From positions 2,418,001 through 2,482,000 of the forward strand of contig OZ241844.1 in the NCBI GenBank assembly GCA_965202735.1: a stretch of 64,000 bases of DNA, in the 5' to 3' direction. The first letter of the stretch is position 1, and each line of letters begins with the position of its first letter. This DNA is from HK1 sp965202735 (lineage in GTDB: Bacteria; Pseudomonadota; Gammaproteobacteria; HK1). Under the pieces are notes generated by a model. It searched no databases, had not been told where the DNA came from, and saw nothing but the letters and a program-made list of their open reading frames with translations. The translations under genes were made by a program, and so were the position numbers. This document shows, one piece after another, positions 44,047 through 51,024 of the stretch.

Positions 44047-45135
44047 ATGCCGCGAGGCATCCGTGGGGACGGGGAAGCGGTGGCGGCTCTCTCGGAGGTG
44101 GCGGTCGACATCGTGGCGGCGGCGCACGAGGCCCGCTTCCGCGACCTGATGCAGGCGCACCACTATCTCGGTGCGGTGCCGGGGATGGGCGAGACGGTGC
44201 GCTATGTCGCGCACCATCACGGTCGATGGCTGGCGCTTGTGGTGTTCTCGGCGCCGGCACTGAAGTGCGGCGCGCGCGACCGCTGGATTGGCTGGGACTG
44301 TGGCGTCCAGTTCAGCCGCCTGCCTCTGGTGACCAACAACGCGCGCTTCCTGCTTCTGCCCGGCGGCCCGCCCAACCTCGGCTCGCGGGTGCTGTCGCTG
44401 TGCACGCGCCGTCTGGTGCGCGACTGGCCGGCCCGGTTTGGCCACGAGGTGCTGCTCGCGGAGACGTTCGTCGACCCCGAGCTGTTCCGGGGCACGGTCT
44501 ACCGCGCGGCCAACTGGGTCGAGGTCGGGCGCACTCGCGGCTTCGCCCGCAGCGGGGCCGGCTACCGCGCGCACGCCCGCCCCAAGCTCGTGTTCCTTCA
44601 CCCCCTGCGTCGGGACGCGCGAGCCCGGCTGCGCGCCGCCGACCTCGACCCCCGCCTGCGACATGGAGTGGCGAAGATGACGCTCACCGCCGAACAGATG
44701 CGCGCCCTGCCCGAGTGCTTCCAGAACATCCACGACCCCCGCCGCCGCCAGGGCCGGCGCCATGCCCTGCCCACGGTGCTGGCGCTCGCCGCCGCCGCGA
44801 CGCTGTGCGGGATGCGCGGCTACAAGGCGATTGACGAATGGGTCCATGACCTCAGCCCCAAGGTGCTGGAGCGCTTCCGCGTGCGCCGCCGCGATGGCCG
44901 ATACCGCCCGCCCAGCCTGTCGGCGATGCGCAGCCTCCTGGTGCGCATCGACCCGGCCCAGCTCGACGCCGCGCTGAGAGCTTGGCAACAGACCCACGGC
45001 TCGGGCGACAGCGCACTGGCCATCGACGGCAAGACCCTGCGCGGCGCCATCGATGACAAGGGCAAACAGACGCATGTGCTCGGCATCATCGGCCACGACA
45101 CCCAGGCGCCCTGGGGGCAAAAAAAGTCGGCATGA
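44047..45135 (+). CDS. DruA-like (DUF4338) domain fused to ISAs1 transposase N-terminal half
   Basis: Residues about 10-210 form a DUF4338 domain as in the Druantia protein DruA: HHYLGAVPGMGETVRYVAHH, DRWIGWDCGV, LVTNNARFLLLPG, HEVLLAETFVDPELFRGT and ANWVEVGRTRGF. From about residue 213 (MTLTAEQMRALPECFQNIHD) it becomes the N-terminal half of an ISAs1 transposase, with DSALAIDGKTLRGA. It stops at a TGA (45133) just after QKKSA. The rest of the transposase follows in the -1 frame, and the slippery heptamer A-AAA-AAG (45120-45126) lies exactly at the switch, giving family-like QKKVG. Either programmed frameshifting or a one-base lesion. Confidence 0.82.
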   Translation: MPRGIRGDGEAVAALSEVAVDIVAAAHEARFRDLMQAHHYLGAVPGMGETVRYVAHHHGRWLALVVFSAPALKCGARDRWIGWDCGVQFSRLPLVTNNARFLLLPGGPPNLGSRVLSLCTRRLVRDWPARFGHEVLLAETFVDPELFRGTVYRAANWVEVGRTRGFARSGAGYRAHARPKLVFLHPLRRDARARLRAADLDPRLRHGVAKMTLTAEQMRALPECFQNIHDPRRRQGRRHALPTVLALAAAATLCGMRGYKAIDEWVHDLSPKVLERFRVRRRDGRYRPPSLSAMRSLLVRIDPAQLDAALRAWQQTHGSGDSALAIDGKTLRGAIDDKGKQTHVLGIIGHDTQAPWGQKKSA

Positions 45136-45860
45136 GGCCCGACGCCGACGAAGGAGAGAAACGCACCAACGAGGTCGGCACCGTCCTGCCCCTGCTCGAG
45201 ACCCTGCCCGACATCGCCGGGCGCACCGTCACCGCCGATGCCCTGCTCACCCAGCGCACGCTGGCCTCCTACCTGCTCGGTCGCGGCGCGCACTACCTGT
45301 TCGCCGTAAAGGGCAACCACAAGACCCTGCTCAGCGATATCCGCCTCACTCTCGACCCGGACATCGCCCGACGCGCGCCGGACTTCGAGGACCACACCCC
45401 CAAGCCCGAGCACGGGCGCCGCGAGCGCCGCTCCCTCTGGGTCTGCGACACACTCAACGACTCTCTCGACTTCCCCGGCGTCGCACAGGTCTTCGCCGTG
45501 CGCCGCGAATCCGTCGCGGTCAAGTCCGGCAAACACCGTTGCGACACCGCCTACGGCATCACCAGCCTGACCTCCGGGGCCGCACCGCCGCACCGCCTGC
45601 TCGCCCTCCAGCGCGGACACTGGACCATCGAGGCGACCCACCACATCCTCGACTGGAGCTTCGACGAGGACCGCAGCCGTATCCGCTCGGGCCACGGACC
45701 AGAGAACATGACCCGGCTGCGACGCTTCGCCATCGGCCTCATCAAGGCGCGCGGGCTCGCCGTCGCCGAGACCATGCGCACTCTCGCCAGGAACCCGAGG
45801 CGGCTGCTCGACTGGCTCAAGATGACCGACAACGCCGCCCCCGCACCGGCTCCCGGCTGA
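45126..45860 (+). CDS. ISAs1 transposase C-terminal half (-1 frame)
   Basis: Read in the -1 frame from the slippery site, the sequence continues as KRTNEVGTVLPLLETLPDIA, TADALLTQRTLASYLL, AHYLFAVKGNHKTLL and the C-terminal GHWTIEATHHILDWSFDEDR typical of ISAs1 (DDE) transposases. Its own first ATG is at 45132, 2 bases before the upstream stop, so re-initiation is another way to make it. The coding potential is intact on both sides, arguing against long-standing decay. Confidence 0.8.
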   Translation, partial: VGMRPDADEGEKRTNEVGTVLPLLETLPDIAGRTVTADALLTQRTLASYLLGRGAHYLFAVKGNHKTLLSDIRLTLDPDIARRAPDFEDHTPKPEHGRRERRSLWVCDTLNDSLDFPGVAQVFAVRRESVAVKSGKHRCDTAYGITSLTSGAAPPHRLLALQRGHWTIEATHHILDWSFDEDRSRIRSGHGPENMTRLRRFAIGLIKARGLAVAETMRTLARNPRRLLDWLKMTDNAAPAPAPG

Positions 45861-46099
45861 CCGCGCCTGCCCCGCTCCCATCCATCCTCTGCCCGCCCAC
45901 CCTCGGCACGCGCCGGGTACGGGCGCTCATGCCCGCATGACCCCGACTCCGGCTCCCGTGCTCCGGCAGGACCCCTGTAGGGCGGCACGATGCCAGCCCC
46001 ATCCAGCGTCCACCCCCCGCCCTGGTCGCCAACACAAAGCGCACGGACCTTCATCGAACGCTCCGAAACGGCGGCAAACATCAGAACAAATTCGCCGTG

Positions 46100-46379
46100 C
46101 CTCTCCCCCCGGGAGAGGGGCCGGGGGTGAGGGTGCGGCGATGATTCGGTCCCCTCACCCCAACCCCTCTCCCGGGGGAGAGGGGCTTCTTTCCGGACCA
46201 GGGGCGTCCCGTCTTTGCGAACCGTGCGCGCGATGCCCTTGTCCCCAGGGTCTCCCGGAACCGGAAACGAGGGCTCTGGCAAACCGGACGTACACCCTTC
46301 TCGACGACGGGCGCCGCCTCGGTTCGACTGTCTTCCTCAACTCGACAGAACGGTCCCGGAGTCAGATTGAGACACTACC
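46100..46379. repeat. Dispersed repeat C, copy 1 (280 bp)
   Basis: From CCTCTCCCCCCGGGAGAGGG to GTCAGATTGAGACACTACCG. It matches 58413-58693 over its whole length with only scattered changes. The left third is made of palindromes of the type CCCTCTCCCGGGGGAGAGGG; the right two thirds are unique-looking (TCCCGGAACCGGAAAC, ACCGGACGTACACCCTT). It lies after the ISAs1-type element; the preceding 45861-46099 holds no gene. Confidence 0.9.
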
Positions 46380-46388
46380 GAGCCGTCA

Positions 46389-46506
46389 GCAATTCCCGCC
46401 AGGCGGGAACAGACCCCTGAAGTCCCCTCGATTCGACGCCCCGAAGGTCGAAATCGCCCCACAATCCCACCACGGTACGGCCTCTCCGGCCGCTGGCGGG
46501 AATTGC
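46389..46506 (+). repeat. Dispersed repeat A, copy 7
   Basis: Starts GCAATTCCCGCCAGGCGGGA and ends GGCGGGAATTGC, a perfect 12-base inverted pair. It follows repeat C by 9 bases and precedes the candidate small RNA promoter by 19 bases. Confidence 0.93.
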
Positions 46507-46525
46507 TGCCGAGCTGTTCTACCTG

Positions 46526-46555
46526 TTGACGCAGCGCACAAATCGCCGATACACT
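46526..46555 (+). promoter_or_regulatory. Sigma-70-type promoter of the candidate small RNA
   Basis: TTGACG (46526-46531) and TACACT (46550-46555) are separated by 18 bases. This is the best-looking promoter in the window, and it points to a short transcription unit with a terminator 55 bases downstream and no gene in between. Confidence 0.6.
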
Positions 46556-46561
46556 CCGCCT

Positions 46562-46639
46562 CGACATCACTACGATGTCTCTCCTCCTCAATCCTCCTTT
46601 GGTGATTCAAGCCGGGGTTCACACCCCGGCTTTTTTTTC
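46562..46639 (+). ncRNA. Candidate small RNA with anti-Shine-Dalgarno stretch
   Basis: About 78 bases between a clear promoter and a clear terminator. The parts in order are a 5' hairpin (GACATC, loop ACTAC, GATGTC; 46563-46579), a single-stranded pyrimidine stretch TCTCCTCCTCAATCCTCCTT (46580-46599) complementary to GGAGGA-type ribosome sites, and a 10-bp GC-rich terminator hairpin with a T tail. That layout is typical of trans-acting sRNAs that block translation starts. No open reading frame of note. It converges with the aldolase gene on the other strand, so it is not that gene's terminator. Confidence 0.55.
46610..46639 (+). terminator. Rho-independent terminator
   Basis: AAGCCGGGGT pairs with ACCCCGGCTT around the loop TCAC, followed by eight T (46632-46639). 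The T run is on the plus strand only, so it acts on rightward transcription and does not serve the leftward aldolase gene. Confidence 0.9.
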
Positions 46640-46665
46640 GCGTCCCCGAACCGGCCCCCGGCCGG

Positions 46666-47553
46666 CTACGTCCTCGAAGCCTCGAAGATGCTGGCGATGG
46701 ACGAGTCGAGCATCGCGTCGAACTCCTCGTCGGACTGCTGCGCGGTCAGGCCCTCGGTCAGTGCGCGTGAGAAGCTGGCGATGACGCCGGGGTTGCGCCT
46801 CATCCGCGCGTTGGCTTCCTCGCGGGTGTAGCCGCCCGACAGGGCGGCGACCCGGAGCACGCCGGGGTGGCCGACGCACTCCGCGTAGAAGTTCTCCCGC
46901 TCCGGCAGCGTCAGCTTGAGCATCACCCGCTGGTCGGAGCCCAGCGCGTCGAGGTGCGCCAGCAGCGCGTCCTTCAGCAGCACCTCCGTCTGCGCCTTCT
47001 CCGGGCTGTGGATGTCGACCTCCGGCTCGATGATCGGCACCAGGCCCGCCTCGAGGATGCGCCGGCCAGTCTCGAACTGCTGGTCGACCACCGCCTGCAC
47101 GCCGGCCGGGTCCGCGAGCTTGACGACCGAGCGCATCTTCGTCCCGAAGATCCCGTTGTCCTTCGCCCGTTCCAGCAGCGGGCCGAGCTCCGGCATGGGC
47201 TTCATCACCTGGGCCCCGCGCTCTTCCGCCGCGAGCCCCCTGTCGACCTTCAGGAACGGCACGACGTTCTTCTCTTCCCACAGGTAGCGCGCGGAGGGCT
47301 TGCCCCCGATCTCGCGGTCCATGGTGTTCTCGAACAGGATCGCGCCGAGAATGCGGCCGCCGTCGAAGCTCGGGCTGGTGATGATCCGGGTCCGCATCCC
47401 GTGGACGATGGAGAACATCTCGTCGTCGCCGGACCAGGCGTCCTCTTCGATGCCGTAGAGGCGAAGCGCCTTCGGGGTGCTCCCTCCGCTCTGGTCGAGC
47501 GCCGCGATGAAGCCGTCCCGATCCCGCACCTTCTCGAGTTGCTGGTGGTTCAT
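46666..47553 (-). CDS. Fructose-bisphosphate aldolase, class I
   Basis: The 295-residue enzyme is the bacterial class I type: GFIAALDQSGGSTPKALRLY at the N-terminus, ILFENTMDREIGG, the VPFLKVDRGL segment, GTKMRSVVKL, PIIEPEVDIHSPEKAQ and VAALSGGYTREEANARM. It splits fructose-1,6-bisphosphate through a lysine Schiff base. The start at 47553 is the first Met with family similarity (MNHQQLEKVRDRDGF). Monocistronic as far as can be seen. Confidence 0.94.
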   Translation of the reverse strand: MNHQQLEKVRDRDGFIAALDQSGGSTPKALRLYGIEEDAWSGDDEMFSIVHGMRTRIITSPSFDGGRILGAILFENTMDREIGGKPSARYLWEEKNVVPFLKVDRGLAAEERGAQVMKPMPELGPLLERAKDNGIFGTKMRSVVKLADPAGVQAVVDQQFETGRRILEAGLVPIIEPEVDIHSPEKAQTEVLLKDALLAHLDALGSDQRVMLKLTLPERENFYAECVGHPGVLRVAALSGGYTREEANARMRRNPGVIASFSRALTEGLTAQQSDEEFDAMLDSSIASIFEASRT

Positions 47554-48077
47554 GGTCGCATTCCCGCCTTTCCCTTCCGGGTTGTCCGAGTCCGGACGGC
47601 CAGTATCGCATCGTCACCCGGATCGTGCAGCCGCGAGCCGGGCCGCGCCAGCACGCCCCGGCTGAACACCGGAACGACCGCACGGCCATGGATACCGGGC
47701 AGGACTTGCTGGATCCAGGTCGATGACGACGGCGGGGCCCGGCTTCGCAGGCGCGGTCGAGGCCGGGTAGTCAACGGCGGCCACGTGCGCGCCGCCGCTG
47801 CTCCGGCCGGGAAAGGACCTCTCGCGTGCGCGAAGTGGCCCTCGTGGACCATCGCGATCCGGAGCAAGCGGATTTCGTGCTGTGCACCGCGGTGCTCCCC
47901 CAGGTCCAGGGCAACCATCGGACTGTGGTTTCGCTCGATCGTTGCTCATCGTGCTCTCTCCCCTCTCGTTGCCTCTCGGCATCGACGTCGGTGCTCGGAC
48001 TGCCGCGATGCGTCGCCACGCCTGCGTTGTGTCACATCCCGGTCACCTTCAGCACCGCGATCTTGCGCTGCGGGCAT
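47554..48077. other. No recognisable gene
   Basis: The 520 bases upstream of the aldolase have open frames on both strands but none looks like a known protein. The AT-richer pocket around 47925-48060 may hold regulatory sequence. No repeat A, B or C copy is present. Confidence 0.5.
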
Positions 48078-48099
48078 CATGTTTCCCGCGGAGAACATG
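48078..48099. promoter_or_regulatory. 22-base near-palindrome
   Basis: CATGTTTCCCGCGGAGAACA plus TG reads almost the same on the other strand (two mismatched pairs). It is operator-like in size and symmetry. It lies 8 bases before the CRISPR-like remnant and about 180 bases beyond the hipA-like stop, so its client gene is unclear. Confidence 0.35.
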
Positions 48100-48106
48100 A
48101 TTCGTC

Positions 48107-48262
48107 CGGTTAATCCCGCGCGCGGGGGAGCGACTGCTCGACCGTGCGCTTCGGCATGTCCACCACGGGTCCATCCCCGCGCGCGTGGCGCGGGGTCGTT
48201 CTCGCAGTCCATCGTCGGGCCTCCCTGGGGTCCATCCCCGTGCGCGGCCCGCACCCCGGGTC
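48107..48262 (-). CRISPR. Degenerate I-E-like CRISPR remnant, three repeats
   Basis: Three copies of a word like GGTCCATCCCCGCGCGCG start at 48108, 48168 and 48229, spaced 60 and 61 bases, which is the period of type I-E arrays (28-29 repeat plus 32 spacer). The word matches the conserved end of I-E repeats (read on the minus strand CGCGGGGATGAACC-like). The other half of each repeat has drifted or gained bases. The two intervening sequences are unlike each other. No cas gene is in the window. It could also be a chance run of GC-rich hairpins. Confidence 0.4.
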
Positions 48263-49739
48263 ATCCATCGTCGCGCCCGCGCCCGGGCTTACGTTGGTTG
48301 TGCCCACTCTCCAGTTCTGCTTCCCGCCGCGCGCGTTCGCCTGGCAAGGGCACTTTCGCGGCCGCGGCTTGTGCTGCGCGCTCCGACGGCGCGAGTACTC
48401 GCGCGGCACTCCCTTTTCTCGCGCGTTGCGCCTGCTCCTCGGTAAATCCGCGCTCTCGTTTGCGCGCGTACTGGAGCAGTGCCTCCGCCCGCCGGTCGAC
48501 TGCCCCCTGGTACCGGTTCTCGTCGCGCTCCCGCACCGTTGCCCGTGCCGTCGTGATTGCGTCTGGCGTGCGCTGGGCCGTGTCCCGCACGATTGCGAGC
48601 GTCCGATCGGGGTCGAGCCCGCACTCGCGCGCGTGCGTGAGCCACTGCCTGATTCCGATCTCCGACAGTCGTCGCTGGCGGGCGATCCCGATCGCCAACG
48701 TCTGGTCGAGTCGGGTTCCGACCCCGCTTGATACGTCGTACATCGGTGCGAGCCGTATGTGCCGTGCGCCGGCGCTGTACCAGTGCCTGAAGCCGAGGTT
48801 CCTGCGGTGCAGATCGGTGTGTCCGAGCATCCAGGCGGCGGCGAGCATGCGTGTGAGCCTGTCGGACTCCCCTTCCCACTCTCCCGGTGCGGCGTGTGCC
48901 CGCAGCAGCCCATACGCTGTGGGCCAGCGTGGCTCCTGCTTCGTTCCGCCCTCGTACTTCTGTCCTCCCGGCCATGCGGTTGCCTGGGCGAAGTCCTCCT
49001 GGTGGATTGCCTTCACTTGGCCGCTCTTCGGGTCCACGCATCGATCGGCGCGCTCGCTCATGACGCATTGCTGGTCGCCGAACACGCGTGAGCGGGTGGC
49101 TGCGCTCGGCACGCCGAGCAGGCGCATCGCCTCCTGGCTCAGGCTCTCGATGCCGGCCTCTCCGCGCAGTCCCGCGTCGTCTTCACGCTTCGCGATCCAC
49201 GTTGACAGAGCGCTACCGCGGGCCGCATGCCATTGACCGTCTCTCAAGGCCAGTCCGATCTTGCCTCTCATCCCGGAAAGCGACGTTCGTCGTTCCGGGT
49301 AGTCGGCGGGGCGGCCTTTGTGGGCTCTGTTGGCGATGCGCCACGCCTCGTAGAGGCGGTCTCCGATTTCGGCGTCGGTCAACCGCGTATAGCTCGGGGC
49401 GTCGGATTCGGAGCACACGCTTTCGAAGGTGACGGCACCCGGGTACTCCGCACCGGGGTTCCCCCATGCGAGCAGGGGTGCGGCGCCGGCGGTCCCTCGA
49501 ACGCCGTGCTCGATCATCGCGGCCCCGGCTCGGGCGCCGTAGGGGTCGCGGTTGCCGTTTTCCGGCAGGCAATCGTCGATCCACAACGCCGCTTCGAATA
49601 TGTCCGGTTTGCTCCCCCACGCGACGCTGAGCAACGACCAGGCGGGGCCATAATCGACGTCGCTTGTCCTTGCCGCATCGACACTCAGCGTGAGTGCGTC
49701 TTCTTCGTGGACCCGGACTCGGAGCTCGTCGGGCTGCAC
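48261..49739 (-). CDS. HipA-like serine/threonine kinase
   Basis: The 492-residue protein has the HipA kinase pattern: LSGMRGKIGLAL near residue 153, the HQEDFAQATAWPGG segment, the catalytic LGHTDLHRRNLGF near 316 and the metal-binding APMYDVSSG. HipA toxins phosphorylate a tRNA synthetase; some relatives are stand-alone. The GTG start at 49739 is supported by AAGGAG eight bases upstream. No HipB-type helix-turn-helix gene sits upstream, where an integrase remnant lies instead. The last 90 or so residues are a charged extension beyond the kinase core. The left neighbour is the CRISPR-like remnant. Confidence 0.88.
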   Translation of the reverse strand: MQPDELRVRVHEEDALTLSVDAARTSDVDYGPAWSLLSVAWGSKPDIFEAALWIDDCLPENGNRDPYGARAGAAMIEHGVRGTAGAAPLLAWGNPGAEYPGAVTFESVCSESDAPSYTRLTDAEIGDRLYEAWRIANRAHKGRPADYPERRTSLSGMRGKIGLALRDGQWHAARGSALSTWIAKREDDAGLRGEAGIESLSQEAMRLLGVPSAATRSRVFGDQQCVMSERADRCVDPKSGQVKAIHQEDFAQATAWPGGQKYEGGTKQEPRWPTAYGLLRAHAAPGEWEGESDRLTRMLAAAWMLGHTDLHRRNLGFRHWYSAGARHIRLAPMYDVSSGVGTRLDQTLAIGIARQRRLSEIGIRQWLTHARECGLDPDRTLAIVRDTAQRTPDAITTARATVRERDENRYQGAVDRRAEALLQYARKRERGFTEEQAQRARKGSAARVLAPSERAAQAAAAKVPLPGERARREAELESGHNQRKPGRGRDDG

Positions 49740-49760
49740 GATGGTTTCTCCTTGTCCGCT

Positions 49761-50085
49761 TCAGGTACCTGCAACCAGCTCACGCTGCTGCGCGCCGATC
49801 ACGGTCGTGCAGATCGCGGTCGTCGCGATGTCGGCGCGCCCAAGCGCGGCCGTGCCGATCGGCAGCGGCACGCCGACGGTGACCGCGGCGCAAGTGTCTT
49901 CGTCCTCGGCTGGTGCATCCGTGGATCGTGCGGGTCATCGGGCCGCCGATGGCTCTCGACCTTTCTGTCGGCCCACTGGATATCCCGCACCTTGATCCCG
50001 AGCAGCTCGCCTCGACGCAGTCCGAGGGATGCGAGCAGATGGATTGCGAGCGCGTTGCGCTCGGCGGTTCGCTCGTCCCTGAAAG
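49761..50085 (-). pseudogene. Tyrosine recombinase (integrase) remnant
   Basis: Two pieces of a phage-type integrase remain in different frames. The first reads LLASLGLRRGELLGIKVRDI, the box I region with its catalytic arginine; the second reads ADIATTAICTTVIGAQQREL, the C-terminal box where GHADIxTTxIYT is expected, with Cys in place of the nucleophilic Tyr. The catalytic HxxR region between them is deleted. It lies between ssb and the hipA-like gene and marks a former integration event. Confidence 0.6.
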
Positions 50086-50101
50086 GATTATCTGGGGTAT
50101 T

Positions 50102-50587
50102 TCAGAACGGAATGTCGTCGTCGAAATCGTCCGAAGGTCCGCTGCGGGGCGGAGTGGACGGCGCGCCGCCCGAGCCTCCGGCCGGCCAGGCGGAGCCCGG
50201 GTCCTCGTCGCGGTCCCTGGCCGGAGCGCCGCCCCCGCCCGCACCCCCGCCGCGGCCGCCGAGCAACTGCATCTCGTTCGCGACGATCTCCGTGGTGTAA
50301 CGGTCCTGGCCGTCCTGCCCCTGCCACTTGCGGGTCTGGATCCGCCCCTCGACGTAGCACTGTGAGCCCTTGCGCAGGTACTCGCCGGCGACCTCGGCGA
50401 GACGGCCGAAGAACACCACGCGGTGCCACTCCGTGCGCTCCTGCTGCTCCCCGCTCTGCTTGTCCCGCCACGAGTCGGTGGTCGCGAGCTGGATGTTGGT
50501 CACCGCGCTGCCGCCCGCCGTGTAGCGTGTTTCCGGGTCCGCGCCGAGGTTGCCGAGCAGGATGACCTTGTTGACGCCTCTCGCCAT
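50102..50587 (-). CDS. ssb: Single-stranded DNA-binding protein
   Basis: The 161-residue protein starts MARGVNKVILLGNLGADPET, has the OB-fold features WHRVVFFGRLAEVAGEYLRK and YVEGRIQTRKWQ, a Gly/Ala/Pro-rich linker, and the acidic tip DDFDDDIPF that binds partner proteins. SSB covers single-stranded DNA in replication, repair and recombination. Start at 50587 gives normal length. Gene order ssb, MFS, uvrA (divergent) is common in gammaproteobacteria. Confidence 0.96.
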   Translation of the reverse strand: MARGVNKVILLGNLGADPETRYTAGGSAVTNIQLATTDSWRDKQSGEQQERTEWHRVVFFGRLAEVAGEYLRKGSQCYVEGRIQTRKWQGQDGQDRYTTEIVANEMQLLGGRGGGAGGGGAPARDRDEDPGSAWPAGGSGGAPSTPPRSGPSDDFDDDIPF

Positions 50588-51024
50588 GGTGAAGACCTCC
50601 CTTGCCTTGATGTCCCGTTGAGTGCAGTCCGGCTCCCCCGGCCGGGAACACGGCTCCGGTGGAGTCGGTCTCACCGCCCCGCCCGGGCAGGCCCCTCGCG
50701 CACCACCACGCCGGGCGGCTCCGGGCAGTCTCGCCGCGCCGCCCCGGGTGGGCGCGCAAGCTCCGCCGACTTCCGGCCGCGCACGCTGCGCCTTCGGCTC
50801 CGCCTGGGCGCTCGAAAGCTCCTGCCGGGTACTGTACGAGCCGGCCGGGGAGATTGTATCGGCGAACGCCCCGTCCAGCGTCGGAGATCGGCCCGCGAAG
50901 CGTAGGCCCGCGGCCCGGGGCGGCCGCGCCGGAGCGCGCCGCCGTCGAGGTCCCCTGGCACTGGCCCGCGCCCCGGGCGCCGTGCCGGCGTCCCTGGCGC
51001 GCCGGAAGCCGGGGGCGGGACGGC
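50588..51024. other. Spacer between the MFS gene and ssb
   Basis: 437 GC-rich bases with no gene. On the minus strand TACAAT (50854-50859) could be a -10 box for ssb, which would give a leader of about 260 bases; no convincing -35 was found. Confidence 0.4.

Noticed and set aside
46610..46639. Terminator of the aldolase gene
   Set aside because: The T run follows the hairpin only on the plus strand, while the aldolase gene runs on the minus strand.
47614..47982. A 122-codon minus-strand frame upstream of the aldolase gene
   Set aside because: Segments looked weakly protein-like but there is no family match, no ribosome site and equal openness in other frames.
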